Shown in pieces: positions 45,720 to 57,772 of a stretch of DNA of 64,000 nucleotides. Every line of letters starts with the position of its first letter. Position 1 is the stretch's first letter. The stretch spans positions 1,611,039-1,675,038 of the forward strand of contig CM041109.1 in assembly GCA_023079485.1 (NCBI GenBank), in the 5' to 3' direction. Both the position numbers and the translations under genes were made by a program. The notes under the pieces are model-generated. The model saw only the letters and a list, made by a program, of their open reading frames with translations, did no database searches and was not told the origin of the DNA. This stretch comes from Archilochus colubris. Taxonomy: Eukaryota > Chordata > Aves > Apodiformes > Trochilidae.

Positions 45720-48700
45720 TCCGAGTCTGTCTGTGCTTCTTTCCTCTTCAAGAACCTTTTCCAACTTGCCTGTGGTGAAACAGGTCCCTTCGCAAGCCAT
45801 CAGTTCCAGATAACACTGTGCAGATAACTTCATGCCAATCATAAGAAGAGATGGGGTTAGATTTCAGTTGCAGAAAAAAGTTTTTTCTTTTGTCTGTACA
45901 TGGTAAATACAGCCCAAGACAGTTTCTCAAAGAGATGATGTTTACCTGCCATGGGTGTGTCTCCTTTACTGCATTAGCAGGAGCTCTTACAAGTAAGGGA
46001 CCTGCTTCTGTTTACTTTTTAAAGATCCTTTACTTGCTGTACCAGGGAGATTTTCCTCTTTTATGAGAAAATAGTTGTTTGAGACCAATGGTTTTGAAGA
46101 GGGATGAGACCAGAGCAATGAGCTGACTTGAAAAGGGGGATTAGTTCCCCTTCAATGAGAAGTGGAGTAACCTAATTTCACGGCAAAGCTTGCTGAGTGC
46201 AACATTATTTCAAGAGTGTCTAAGGAAAAAAGAGATGCAGCAGGAAAATCCACAGGGGCACGGGCAACACCAGAAATTATAGGGATAAACCTTTCTCTGA
46301 AGCTGTATCTCCACTCACCTGTGGATGAGTTTGTTCACATACAGGATATATATGCTATTACCTGGGCAACCTGGAAGAAGATTGTCCCTTTTTTCCCCCT
46401 ACCTGTGATCAGGGAAGTTCCCTTTAAAGGAAAATAGAGATGATGCTTTTCTTGAGCATAACTGAGGGCAGAGGTGGTGGGAGGGGGCAGGAAGATGGTG
46501 CAGCCATTTTGCTGAAGCTTAGAGCTTTCTGATGGGTACAGCTCTGATGGCAGCTGAGATCAGACCCTGGTGAGTCTCAGGGGGGAGGAAGAAAAGCCTT
46601 GAGGTGTTTTTGCAAGGGAGTTGGTTTTTAAAATTTGCTGGCCAGGGAAGCAGGTCTGGGAAAAAGAGCTTGAAAGATTTTAAGTTCTAACCCTTTCTCA
46701 TTGTGTCTCTCTGAACTGGCTCCTGCCTGGTGTGCCCAGTAAATGTGAACATCATCAAGCCTTGCTTTGTTCTAGCTTGATCTGTGTTGAAATTAAGGTA
46801 GTGTTTAGAGACTGAGAGCTTTGGTCCCTAAGGCAAGAAGGTTTGAAAAGCTCCACCTGGAGGCTCTGGATGATTCAATGTCCTGCCAGCCTGGATGACT
46901 CAGAGCCTCATATCTGTGAGATTTTTTTGCTTGGAGTCTTTGTCTGTGTCTGTACAGACTGATGGTGAACTGTAATTAAAGGCAGGGAAAGATGTTGACA
47001 AAGTTATATTGACTAGTCATTAGTGAAGCTAAATTAAAGGAGGTACATTTGTTCCATGAAAGAATTATTAATTTTAAGGGATAGGTTTTCTTAATAACCA
47101 ACACAGAATGGAAAGTTAGCAGTTTCAGTATTATAATGCAGCAGCTGGTTGGTCTGAACTATATGTGTAATATATATTTTTTTTGCCATCTCAACTGAAG
47201 CTATTGCTTGATTAAAGAGGATGCATTCCAAAGAAGTCATTATTCATTTGCAGTTGTTGCAAAACAACTTTCTCTGATGGAGTTCAATGCCTGTATCTAC
47301 CACAACAGAGAAGTTACAGTTCCACAGTTACTGATATGGCTGGAAAGAGCTGAGGCTCAGATTACAGTGAAGGTTTCTTTAACATATTCAGGGGGCCAGA
47401 TAATGATGTTTCCCATGATAAAGTCCATTTTCCTATGCCTGCAATCCCCTTCTGCAGTTTTCTGTTAAGATTTCTCCTAATGAGCTGCCCCAATCCCCTG
47501 TGCATGTACACATTTTCCAAAGCTGAGATCTTTCTGTCAGGCATTCAGAAATTGTAGCAGAAAGGTCTAGCAGCTCAGTTCATCAAAACAAAAAGTGAAA
47601 CCAGTCCTCCAGCAGCATCTTGCCACTACATTCCTGTCTGAAACTGCCTTTTTTGTCGTAACAAGCACAGCCTCAAACTGAAAGGTTTCTCTGTTTGGTT
47701 TTGTAGTTAACCAGAAAGTGTCTTATTCACTGCTGCAGAATATTAGCTAGGTTATCATGGTACAAGTTGGTCCCAGAGAAAAAAAGAATAACATGAACTT
47801 GTTTTTTCAGGACATTAAGTATTTGCTGCTTCTGTCAGTGAAAACATATTTTGATACCAAATCTTGTAAAGCTGAAACCAGGAGTGCAGCATCTGTTGTG
47901 CATAGAGAGGTTAGGGAAGGGCAGGAGGGCTCTGAAGAACTTTTATAGTTTTCTCAGGCTGCCTGGGGAACCTCAGACACTCTTGCACATTTGCTAACCA
48001 GTTCCTGCATTCATTACTGAATTTTTGTTTTTGTTTTTGTTTTTTTTGTTTTTTGTTTTGCATATGGCTGGGTTCCCACTAGTGAAATTGTTTTGTTTAC
48101 TATGTTTATTGCCTGGACTTATCCTGGCGTTGGATAAAAACCACGATCTGCAGTGTCTCTTTCATCTTTCTGGTTTGCATCCACTAAATATTCCAGGCTC
48201 CATTACACCGACTCCACCTTCCCAAACTGTGGCTGCATCAAAAATTCAATTTGGTTAGGAATTTTGTCTGCTCTTTAGCATTTTGGTCACACTGCCCCAT
48301 GGGAGAACCACCTGCTGGCATAGCAAGAGTTTATAATTTAAATCCGGAGTGTGCAGTTTCATCCCTGATAAGTGACTGGGAGATTTATTATCATTTCTCT
48401 GTATAATATTCCAATGAGCTTTGGCTTTTGGGATGAGGGATGGAGCCAGCAAGGCTAACTCAATACATGATACTCTTCAGGAGAGGACTTGTGATTCTTT
48501 TTATCATCACTGCCCTTTTTTGATGAGTTGGTTTTCAAAACTGCAGGCTTCTCTATCAATAGATAACTAATAGGGTGAAGAAATATGGGGTTTAACTCTT
48601 GGATACCACAGTAGTGTGCCTGTATGAGTGCATTGGGAAGAGCTTTGGGGCAAGTCTGGGAAACAGGAGAACTTCAATCAGTGATGTCACTGATAGAGGT

Positions 48701-50090
48701 CACCACATACCTGAGGACATCCAGGGACTGATGGCTGGAATGGGATTTTTAACATGTGATTTTGTGCAAAGACTTATTTCTATGTTAAGTTAAAAAATGG
48801 AAGAACTCCATCCTGTGACACTGCATAATATGAGGAACTTTGTGAAATTCATTAGTAATCACTGAAGATATTCACTTAGTATCACATTTTCTGATAATGC
48901 ATTATTTGCATGTCTGAGCCATTGATGAAAATGTGTTGCAAGCTTTGAAGACCTTTGTTCTTCAAAAGTGTACAGTCACTATTTATTTCCCAGGAGATCT
49001 TTATGAAGATACTCACAGCCCAGAGAAAATTTGCATGTCTCTAGCTAAGTGATTTAAACATTAGGAGAGGAGAGATTAGAATACTGATCTTTGCCCTAGA
49101 GTCTGCTTATGCAAGGCATGCAATTACTTTTTAATCTAGAAATTGTCTTTGAAAAAGAAATAGAATTGTTGCACATTGCAATGTTCTTTAAGACCATGCA
49201 AAATGAAGGCAACATTATTTGCTTTCAAAAGAGGAAAAAAGGGCAAGATTATAAACTTCTTTAAGTAGCTGCCATTAATTTGGAGCATAATTTTGTATAA
49301 TAGTGAAAGACACAGCAGGGGAAAACAATAATTTAATGTCAAATGTAAAATAGTTTGGCGTCTCTAATGACCCCATAGGAAAGCTTGTGCAGGGCTTTGA
49401 ATGCCAGTGTCTGACTAGCCTAAAATTCACATGCATCCTCAATTTGATCGGAATTGTTTTCCTGGAGTTTGATGTAGGAAGAAAGCTAGGACTTTGACAC
49501 TCAGATCCCAGATTGAAGAGTTGTGTCTGAAAGTCTTTCACAGAAGTGTAAAAGTTTCATATTAAATAATAGATCGGACTGATGATACTCTTTCATTCTG
49601 TCTCCTGAGTCAAGAAAGTAAAACAATATTTTCTCAGAAATAAAGTATTTTTCACTGAGTATCTCTGAGTGTTACCACCTCTGCTAAGTGCTTTCTGTAA
49701 CAATTTTATTTTCTGCATTTGTGCTGCTGTCTGGCTTTTTGGGAGGGATTTGGCAAACTTGCAGGTCAGTTCAGAGTCAGAAATAGGAACTTCTGGTTTT
49801 TCAGGGGGAGATGTGCCAAAATTTACACTCTCCACGCAGAGGAAAGGGGGATTTCACATGAGCCTTTCCTCATATCTGTGTCAAATGATGTACATAGCAT
49901 ATATTTTCCTTAGGATGCAAAATAATTTCTTTAGTAACTCAGCTGAATCAGTTGATCTGACCAGGAATAAATTTGTCTTCTAAGATCTTAAGATAAAAGA
50001 AAGCTCTATAGTGGAATGCATACATTATGGGTGAGGAAATGAAATCAAGACAATAAATACAAACAGTGAGGAAAATGTAAATCATCAGCT
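45720..50090. other. FL-3/FL-4 spacer
   Basis: No intact gene. A T/G low-complexity run occupies about 48020-48060. At 48057-48140 a TTTTGCAT and a GGATAAAAACC are spaced as in the FL promoters, possibly an orphan promoter. About 48900-49060 repeats parts of the spacers near 35560 and 42225. Confidence 0.5.
48020..48060. repeat. T/G-rich simple repeat
   Basis: TTTTTG-type run immediately before the orphan TTTTGCAT sequence. Confidence 0.7.
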
Positions 50091-50098
50091 GGGAATAT

Positions 50099-50105
50099 TT
50101 TGCAT
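50099..50105 (+). promoter_or_regulatory. TTTGCAT upstream element, FL-4
   Basis: TATTTTGCATA context, ending 82 bp before the TATA box, with a CATGCACCAAGTG block between. Confidence 0.42.
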
Positions 50106-50186
50106 ACGAGAAGTCTGTAGCAATTGGCTGGTAAATAGCTACATGCACCAAGTGCGTTGCAGGTCCTCAGGCATTCTAAGACACAG

Positions 50187-50251
50187 TATAAAAACCAGGA
50201 GAGGGAAAGCTGCTGTCATCCACTTCTGCATTGTTCTCCTTGGTGCAAAGG
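50187..50251 (+). promoter_or_regulatory. FL-4 core promoter and noncoding leader exon
   Basis: TATAAAA at 50187-50193. The leader ends GGTGCAAAGG at 50251 with donor GTAAGT. The intron is 50252-51550 (1299 bp). Confidence 0.82.
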
Positions 50252-51329
50252 GTAAGTGATTCTTCTTACTACCTTCCAGGGTCCAGAATTCTTGCTGTTA
50301 CTGCATTTTATTTTTACGCTGTCTATCCCAGTCTAAGGTTTCTGTACTTTATCAGTGTGTGGTGGGAGACCTGCAAGTAGCTCTTTCTCTAGAGGAGGAC
50401 ACCTGCTCTTTCAGAGCTGGCAATTGATAGATGCAGAACTTGAGACTTATTTTTCATTTGTGTCACTTGCTCATTCAGTTCCAAGAGATTCGGATTTCTG
50501 CAAGTGAATTGCTCAGCAGATAGAAATGTTTGTGGAGGATCTGTACAGAGATCTTTGGCTTTCTTGAAGCTTTTTCTGTAGATAGACAAGTGAGCTCAAA
50601 TTTCCAAAAGTGCCCTGAGCAATATTGAAAGTATATATCTCTTTGCACCATGAAGACAATCTTTCTCCGTTTCTAAGTATTTTGGGACCAGAACTATTTG
50701 AATTACCTCATTCTAAAATGCTCTGAATACTTTGACACTACTTTTGCATTGGGCACCTCAGTAACCCTTAGCTGGAACAGCAATAGTAAAACTTCTACAT
50801 GTTCTGTTTGCTTATCACATGATTTTGGACCTGGTCAATATCCAACTTCTCTCCCTTCAGATCCAGGCAGAAAGTTGCTTTCTCTGTCAGACTGATGTAA
50901 GAGGAAACAAGCACAAAGAAAAGGGGGTGATTAAATAAGAATTAGGCAGAATTATTGCTCTTTTGTCCTTTAAGCAGCAAGTTCATCGGTGGGGAGGACA
51001 GCAGTTCCCTTTCAAGGGTGAGTGTCACATCACCAGGTCATGCTTCTCACTTTCACCTGCTGACAGATTTTTTTTCTTCTTCCTTCTGTTGTGGGGAGAA
51101 GTTTCTCCTAGGAAAAACAGGAGGTGACAAACCTTATCCCTTGTTTCCCCCACCCCTATTGCAGGGCTGCACACATCCTGGAAGAGTGTTGTGGGACATG
51201 AGCTCTCAAAGAGTACCCGGGAGCAGGCAGAGCTACTCCTTGAGCTGTTCTGAATTTCCCTGAAGTCTCCTTTCAACAATTTATTCTTCCATTACACATA
51301 CAGAGGTCCAGGAGCAGAATCACACACAG

Positions 51330-51460
51330 GATGTGAGTGTTTGGAAGGAACCTCTGGAGATCATCTAGTTCAACCACCTTGCCAGAACAGGTTCACCAGG
51401 AATGGGTTGAATATAGACAGTCTCCATGAAGCCTTTAGCTGAACATTCTCCACTTCATCT
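51330..51460 (-). mobile_element. CR1 3' fragment in FL-4 intron
   Basis: TTTGGAAGGAACCTCTGGAG, ATCATCTAGTTCAACC and a CAGAACAGGTTCACC block match the minus-strand CR1 3' end. Confidence 0.75.
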
Positions 51461-51571
51461 CTAGTTAGTCTCTTGCACATCATATTCACAGCTTAATAAC
51501 GTGACTGTAATTAAAACTTTTTTGTATTTACTTCCTTCCCTCTGTTTCAGACTTAGATCCATCCTGCAGAC

Positions 51572-51904
51572 ATGTCCTGCTATGACCCATGTCCTCCCAC
51601 CTCCTGTGGCCCAACCCCATTGGCCAACAGCTGCAATGAGCCCTGTGTCAGGCAGTGCCAGGACTCGACATATGTGATCCAACCTTCTCCTGTGGTGGTG
51701 ACCCTGCCTGGACCCATCCTCAGCTCCTTCCCACAAAATACCACTGTGGGATCCTCAGCTTCTGCAGCTGTAGGGGATGCTCTAAGTGCTGGGGGTGTCC
51801 CTATTTCCTCTGGCAGCTCCTTGGGACTCGGGAGCCTTGGATATTCAGGTCTAGGTGGCCTTTATGGGAGGTCCTACCGGCGTTACAACCGGTGTGGGCC
51901 ATGA
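51572..51904 (+). CDS. Feather-like beta-keratin FL-4, 110 aa (terminal Cys lost)
   Basis: Feather-like corneous beta-protein with head cysteines 3, 7, 12, 21, 25, 29 and the [15 protein letters not shown] core. It has Pro6 where most copies have Leu. The tail is shorter than in FL-1 and FL-3 ([16 protein letters not shown], then [11 protein letters not shown]) and has Cys108. The last codons read GGG CCA TGA TAA, while FL-1 and FL-3 read GGG CCA TGC TAA, so one C-to-A change turned the terminal Cys codon into a stop. Promoter, intron and poly(A) signal are intact. The start is MSCYDPC, 21 bases into exon 2. Confidence 0.94.
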   Translation: MSCYDPCPPTSCGPTPLANSCNEPCVRQCQDSTYVIQPSPVVVTLPGPILSSFPQNTTVGSSASAAVGDALSAGGVPISSGSSLGLGSLGYSGLGGLYGRSYRRYNRCGP

Positions 51905-52237
51905 TAAAGCCTTGGGGGAAAACCCTAGAGGAACAACCAGAAGCTTAAAGGCGTGATCCGGATGTAGGACTGGGTTCATAACCATGGCCATGTCCTTGCT
52001 GACCACCCTCAGCTTTTCCCTGAGCTAATGGGACTGCAGGAGCTTGGCATTGCTGATTTAACGCCTTTCTCTGTTAAATGTAACTTTTATTGTTGCATGT
52101 AGAAGTTGGGTGTCCAGCTGTAATGTGTTGCCTTGAAATGGATTATTAGTTTGATCCCTATATAACCCTGCTGCTTTCTTACGGTGTTAGTTTTTTTGTG
52201 CAGTTTTGTTTGGTTTAAAATTTTCTACTTCTCATTC

Positions 52238-52243
52238 ATTAAA
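52238..52243 (+). terminator. FL-4 poly(A) signal ATTAAA
   Basis: ATTAAATTTATGAC about 334 bases after the stop. Confidence 0.8.
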
Positions 52244-52259
52244 TTTATGACGCATCATG

Positions 52260-53038
52260 CTACGTGTCTTGCAATGTTCTTTTTACTCTTCCTCTTTGGA
52301 GCCTTCTCTGGGAGAAATTTGCCTGCGAATAAATTGTCAGTGCCAGGCAGATCTTCATGTAAATAATACCTTACTAATTAGTAAGAAGTAAACAAAGGTA
52401 AATGTAAGCAATGAGTAATACGCCTTTGTATTAGGGTGTATTTTCCCTGAGTCACAATTTTTAAATATAATATGAAATAATAATTTCTGGCTATCAAAGG
52501 GGGGGCAAAGAAGTTGGAAAACTAACCCTGCCTCACAGGCAATAAATAATCTAATTTCTTGGTATTCCAGTTCCTTGGAGTTCATAAAACCTGATCACCT
52601 GCTGGTATTATTTTCATAATCACTTCTTAGATTTTGAAAGAGATATTTCCCTTAACAAAGAATGGCAGTAAATATCAAGAAGAACGTTTAAAAATCAAGT
52701 TAAATTAATCAAGTTTTATTCTTCCTTTTCGGGTTTACTAGGTTAGGAACGCTGCAATTAGGTGGTAATTGGTTGCTAAATTATGTGGTGATTTGGGGAC
52801 CGCTGGGGTGTCACCAGAAATCCTCAGAGCAATAACAATTAGGCTGCTCGTTCTGAACGTTGTGGAAGATAATGACTGATAAATTGCTAAACAAACATTC
52901 ATTACCATAATGCTGCTGAAGTTGTAAGAATCCTAATTAAACTTTCGTTCCCCCCTTTAAACGAGAGATTGAAGAGGGCAGATGGTTTGATAAGTTAACT
53001 CGGCACAACAGGGAGTTTTGCTCGAGGAGGTGGCTAAA
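52260..53038. other. Spacer between FL-4 and the inverted gene pair
   Basis: No gene recognised. About 52690-52990 keeps CpG dinucleotides and many TAAT/ATTA-type motifs (for example near 52757, 52837 and 52935), unlike the AT-rich DNA around it, and could be a conserved regulatory element. Confidence 0.45.
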
Positions 53039-53082
53039 GAATGACAAAAAACCAGAGAGGCTCTTGTGCAACACAACGGGGT

Positions 53083-53088
53083 TTTAAT
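53083..53088 (-). terminator. S-1 poly(A) signal ATTAAA
   Basis: Minus-strand ATTAAAACCCCG, about 330 bases after the stop; identical in S-2. Confidence 0.82.
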
Positions 53089-53416
53089 GTGTAAGAGAAG
53101 CAGAACAGGCAGTTACAGCAAATCAAGGCCATACAAGTGGAAACACATGATGCAGGTATTGGATTTGATTCCAATGTCCCTGCTCAGGACCCAGGGGACA
53201 GGCGAGGTGGTGGAGGGATGCAGGGGATGCCAAGGCTCAGGCCTGCAGTCAGGGCGGCACAGGGCAAGGGGTTGCTGGGCACAGGCAGCCTCCTCCTGTC
53301 CCCATGCCAGGCCAGCTGATGTGTGCTGCTGCTCCCCAGAACTCTTGCTCCATAGCCTCATGCCGTGGTCCTTGCTTCAGGGCTGTTGCTGGTTCTGGGC
53401 ATCATGCTGGAGAGCT

Positions 53417-54370
53417 TTAGAAAGCCCCACAGCTCCCACGGCGGGACCTGCTCCACCTCTGGACACCAGGGAGGAAATACCCCGTGCCATAGGAGGAGAA
53501 GCCAGAGTTGTAGGACCTCCCACAGCTGCCAAAGCCACCAAGCCCCTGCTGGCCACCGTAACCCAGGGAGCCCTCATAGCCATCTCCATAACCTGAGGAA
53601 CAGCCATACCCAAGTGAGCCCTCAGAACCTCCTGAGCCTCCCAAGCCAGAGGAGCCCCCATAGCCCCCCAGACCAAAGGAGCTTCCATAGCCAGAGGAGC
53701 CCCCCAGCCCCAGGGAGCCCCCATAGCCTCCCAAACCTAAGGAGTTCCCATAGCCCCTGAAGCCCCTATAGCCAGAGGAGCTCCCATAGCCCCCCAGACC
53801 AAAGGAGCTTCCATAGCCACAGGAGCCCCCCAGACCCAGGGAGCTTCCATAGCCTCCCAAACCAAAGGAGTTCCCATAGCCCCGGGAGCCCCCATAGCCA
53901 GAGGAGGACCCCAAGCCCAAGGAGCTCCCATAGCCAGAGTAGCCCCCAGAGCCCCCCAAGCCCAGGGAGCCCCCATAGCCTCCCAGACCAAAGGAGCCCA
54001 GAGAGCCCCTGAAGCCCCTATAGCCAGAGGAGCCCCCCAAGCCCAGGGAGCCCCCATAGCCCCTCAAACCAGAGGAGCCCCAAAAGCCCTGTGACCCCCT
54101 ATAGCCCCCCAAGCCCAAGGAACCCCCGTAGCCCTGGGAGCTTCGGGAACTGAAGGAATTCCCCAGCGAGGCTGGGCCTGATGATCCCACAATGCTCTCC
54201 TGAGGAAAAGAGCTGAGGATGGTGCCAGGGAATGTCACCACAGCTGGTGGAGGGAAGATGAGAGCTCTGGAGTCGGGGCATTGCTGCACACAGGGCTCAT
54301 TGTGGCTCTCAGCAATCGGCTGAGGGCAGCTCACCCCGGAGGGTCTGAGAGGCTCGTTGTAGCAAGACAT
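53417..54370 (-). CDS. Long glycine-rich non-feather beta-keratin S-1, 317 aa
   Basis: Corneous beta-protein of the scale/claw/keratinocyte side of the family; which one is uncertain. Residues 1-34 form the head (MSCYNEP start; Cys 3, 15, 27, 31; His23 where other members have Cys), and about 35-64 the beta-core with [14 protein letters not shown]. Residues about 66-270 hold some 11 imperfect repeats built on S(L/F)GLGG and GYGGS. The tail is basic ([12 protein letters not shown]) and ends in Phe, not Cys. At 317 residues it is about twice the usual scale keratin length, and the repeats explain the excess. The frame stays open 15 codons upstream, but these lie across the acceptor, so the start is the family MSCY. 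Differs from S-2 at three residues. Confidence 0.92.
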   Translation of the reverse strand: MSCYNEPLRPSGVSCPQPIAESHNEPCVQQCPDSRALIFPPPAVVTFPGTILSSFPQESIVGSSGPASLGNSFSSRSSQGYGGSLGLGGYRGSQGFWGSSGLRGYGGSLGLGGSSGYRGFRGSLGSFGLGGYGGSLGLGGSGGYSGYGSSLGLGSSSGYGGSRGYGNSFGLGGYGSSLGLGGSCGYGSSFGLGGYGSSSGYRGFRGYGNSLGLGGYGGSLGLGGSSGYGSSFGLGGYGGSSGLGGSGGSEGSLGYGCSSGYGDGYEGSLGYGGQQGLGGFGSCGRSYNSGFSSYGTGYFLPGVQRWSRSRRGSCGAF

Positions 54371-55041
54371 CTTTCTTCTGATGGCTGGGAGTCTGAAATG
54401 CACAGAAATTAGCATATCTGTGATGGAGAACTTATTTTACCTGAGTCGGGATTTCTGTGCTTTCTCGAAATTAGTCAAAATTGTGACAGGCCAGAGTTTG
54501 TGATCTTTCAAAGTTAGTTACATCTGTCCTCTTTAATCACATTCTAGAGTCTGTTTATTGTCAATATACCCTGGATGTTGCGCATAGATACAGACATCTG
54601 GTGTCACAGACCGTAAATCCCACCCTTCATGTTGCTTTTTTTTTTTTTTTTCTTTTAAGAATAAACGGAAAGAGTGATTGAAAAGAGAAGGTAATGAGAA
54701 GATGAAGTAAAGAAGTGTCAGATGTAGTCTTTTTCTGTAGTTCAGTATTGCTTCTCCAATATTGCTCATATTTCAAACAGGAATATTTGCCTTTATGGGG
54801 CAAATACTATGGCTTTAATCACTCTGATATTTCTAAATTTTATGATGACAGAAGGTCCTGGATCGAAACTAATATGCCTGGGAAATGGTTATTCTAAGTA
54901 GCATAGTAAAACCTTTTTTCCTAAGGATAACACCTTCTGATACCCATAGTTCTCTAACCTACCAATCCGAAGCATCACATAGAACTTAACACCAACAGAA
55001 TAAAGCTTGACAGGATAGAAGTTGAGCCAAATCATACTTAC

Positions 55042-55108
55042 CCTTTCCACTGAGGACAAGATGACAGCAGATGTGGATAGAGAGGCTAGGAGTGAGAGAG
55101 CTTTTATA
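55042..55108 (-). promoter_or_regulatory. S-1 core promoter and noncoding leader exon
   Basis: Minus-strand TATAAAA at 55102-55108. The leader ends GTGGAAAGG at 55042 with donor GTAAGT. The intron is 54393-55041 (649 bp). The leader differs clearly from that of S-2 although the second exons are nearly identical. Confidence 0.8.
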
Positions 55109-55109
55109 C

Positions 55110-57070
55110 ATTTCTCAAACTGTTTACAGATATGAAACACCCTTTGTGCCTCAGGTCCTACACGGTATCAAAACAGCATCCGGATTGGAGGCTTTCAATT
55201 TTGCTAGCTTTGCCCAACCACTCCCCTTCTTTACAAACAGGTGTGATATAATGTCAAGATATAATGTCAAGACCAACTTGTGGGCATTGGCCTGGTGACT
55301 GACAAGATCTTTCAGGCACCTAATACCCATGATCATAATCGGGGCATCTGCTGGTTTTTGGGTAGAGGAGTAAGGATCAATTAAAGTTATCAGTCTTTTA
55401 AGCATAGTGAACTTGAAAGTGAAGTGAACACCACAAAAATATTTGCAGACTGGATAAAAAGAAGAGAATTTCAGGTACCTGCCTATGTTTCAGAAACATG
55501 TTTTTTTTTAACATCTATATTTGCAGGTCAAATAGCATTAATTACTCATGAATTATAAGGTTAATTCCATTGCTACATTTACTGCTGCCTTTGGAATCTC
55601 ATTGAGGCAATGACACTTCAGCAATATTTCAAATGCACACAGGAATAATAAGCAGCTGTATAGACACCCACTACAAATTCATATTTGATGTGTTGTACCA
55701 TTGTTATACACAGTCACGCAACTATTGACATGTAATCCTTGTGCAAGAGCACCAGTTCTTGTGCTTTGTGTCATAAGGTGCAGCTCTATGCACAAGAGAG
55801 GGAGTCATTCAGCTGTGAAAGCAAATGATCTGGAGGGGCCAAGAGCAGAGATTTTAGGACACTGGTTTGAGACCCCTTGTTTTTCTGAACGTGAACAGAA
55901 AGCCAATTAAACCTGAAAATTCAGGTAATTTTTCATGGGCCTCTCTCACCACCACCAGAATTCAGGGCAATAGACATTTCAGGCATTTTAGCAAAATAGT
56001 GGCTCTTAAAGGGGTATGAAGCCACTATATGTAGTCCATGGTATGGACATGTCATGATCTCCCCCCAGATATTAATTCTTAGTAAAATAAAGAACAGGAT
56101 ATGATGAATGAAAACCAAATAATTGCAAGAATTGAAGTTATAAATCACAGTCTGGTTGGGGAATCAAAAGGAGCAACTTTGATTGACATATTTTTAAGTG
56201 ATGCTGTTTCATAACAAGGGAGCTCCTAAATCCTGCCCTTCTTTATTTTATATGATAATAGAAATTGCAGGCACTAAGTATTAAGGAGTATTTGTGAAAC
56301 GGCTTAAAGTCATTATCTTCCAGGTGCCTCAAATTATCATGAGTAAATTCTGATGACACTTCAAAGGCAAAACTATCTTACAATTTACAGACAATTTAGA
56401 GCCTATCTTTTGCAATATTATAAAATTAGAAAACAACAGATTTAAAGCCAAGTTATCCCATTAAAATATATCCTTTTAGCACTATTTTAATAATTTCCCT
56501 CCTTTTCTTACATGGTCATTACTTCAGAGGAGGTGAAAAAGGAAATTAGAATTGTTTTTAAATGTACTTCTAACTGAACTTCCAGAAATGGAGATTTCAA
56601 CTGAAAATCTGACATATTTGGTATTAGCTTTAGACAGAGACTCTGTCAACAGTTCTGGATCTATCAATAAAGCCTTTCCTGCCTCTTTGGAGGTGTCACT
56701 TAGCCCAGCCATCCTCTGTGAACCTAGCATCATCTGAATTGTCTCAGAAGACTTGAGGCAAGGATGCTGGGAGTAGTTTCAGTGGCCTTATGATAGCTCT
56801 GCTGGCATTGTATTTAATATTAATAAAATGCAACTAATGTGATGTGCTGTTCTGGCTTTCAATTGTTGACTCTATGGCAATCCTTCACCTGCGAGTTCCC
56901 CAAATCCCCTAAAATGACAATCATAGATAACTGATTGTCATCAGCAGTTGTATCACACCCACACTAACATTTGGGAGGGACAGTGCTGAGGTGGCAAAAT
57001 TAAAGCTCCTACTATCAGGTTTGTTTTGTAACAACTTTGGACCAAAGGCACAAAGGGTGGCTTGAAGAAG
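55110..57070. other. Divergent intergenic region between S-1 and S-2
   Basis: About 1.96 kb between two TATA boxes facing away from each other. No gene or transposon recognised. It may hold shared control elements of the pair; this is inferred from the layout only. Confidence 0.5.
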
Positions 57071-57072
57071 CA

Positions 57073-57140
57073 TATAAAAGTTCCTGTCACCCACGGCCTT
57101 TCTATCCACTTCTCTTGTCTCAGTCTCTGCAGTGAACAAG
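57073..57140 (+). promoter_or_regulatory. S-2 core promoter and noncoding leader exon
   Basis: TATAAAA at 57073-57079. The leader contains CCACTTCTCTTG and ends AGTGAACAAG at 57140, close to the feather keratin leaders; the donor is GTAAGT. The intron is 57141-57750 (610 bp). Confidence 0.85.
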
Positions 57141-57772
57141 GTAAGTGTGGTGCTACTCGTTCTTTCTGCTACTATTAGCTTGTACTTTGACATTTTTTTC
57201 TGTCATGGAGGTGATTCCTGAGTGTGTTTGTACAGACTTCTATCCTTTATTCTCTTCTGAAAATGTGTCTTCGTCTAGATGCTGCAGCAGGAATCACAAC
57301 CTTAGTATATGAAGCAGGACTTTTACTTACAAAAATGCTTGAAGTGACTTGCATATCATAAAGTCTGAATTAATACATGTTGTGTTTTGCTTTGGTTTGG
57401 CTATATTGGTTATTTGTTTGTTTTGTTTTGTTTTTCTTTAACTCTTAGTGAGTGTATCCTTAGTAGTCCAAGCTGCTAGAGACAGAGATCTGTAAGTTGA
57501 ATTTGTCCAGCACTGTATTTCTGTTTCACATCAAATTATCTCCAAGCTGATTATAATGAACTGAAAGAAAGGTTGACTTGATACAAGAATGAGTTCTATT
57601 TGTTAGCTGGTACAAATCTATCTGTTTCCCTGTTAAATTCTGTTATTTCAGGCACAGATCTATTATTGAATAATCTTGGTTGATCTCCTCCTAGCCTATC
57701 TCTGGCAGTTTTTAATTTATTTTGAAACTTCTCAATGCTGTGCATTTCAGACTCCCAGCCATCAGAAGAAAG

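Larger units (their letters stand above)
53039..54405 (-). repeat. Left arm of a 1367-bp inverted repeat (S-1 exon 2)
   Basis: Reverse complement of 57738-59104 with no net length difference and only about 1% substitutions by eye. It covers the last 13 bases of the intron, all of exon 2 and about 40 bases after the poly(A) signal. Confidence 0.92.

Noticed and set aside
53066..53596. 176-aa plus-strand ORF and its mirror at 58547-59077
   Set aside because: Antisense of the S-1 and S-2 exon 2 and 3' UTR; it appears twice only because the arms are copies.
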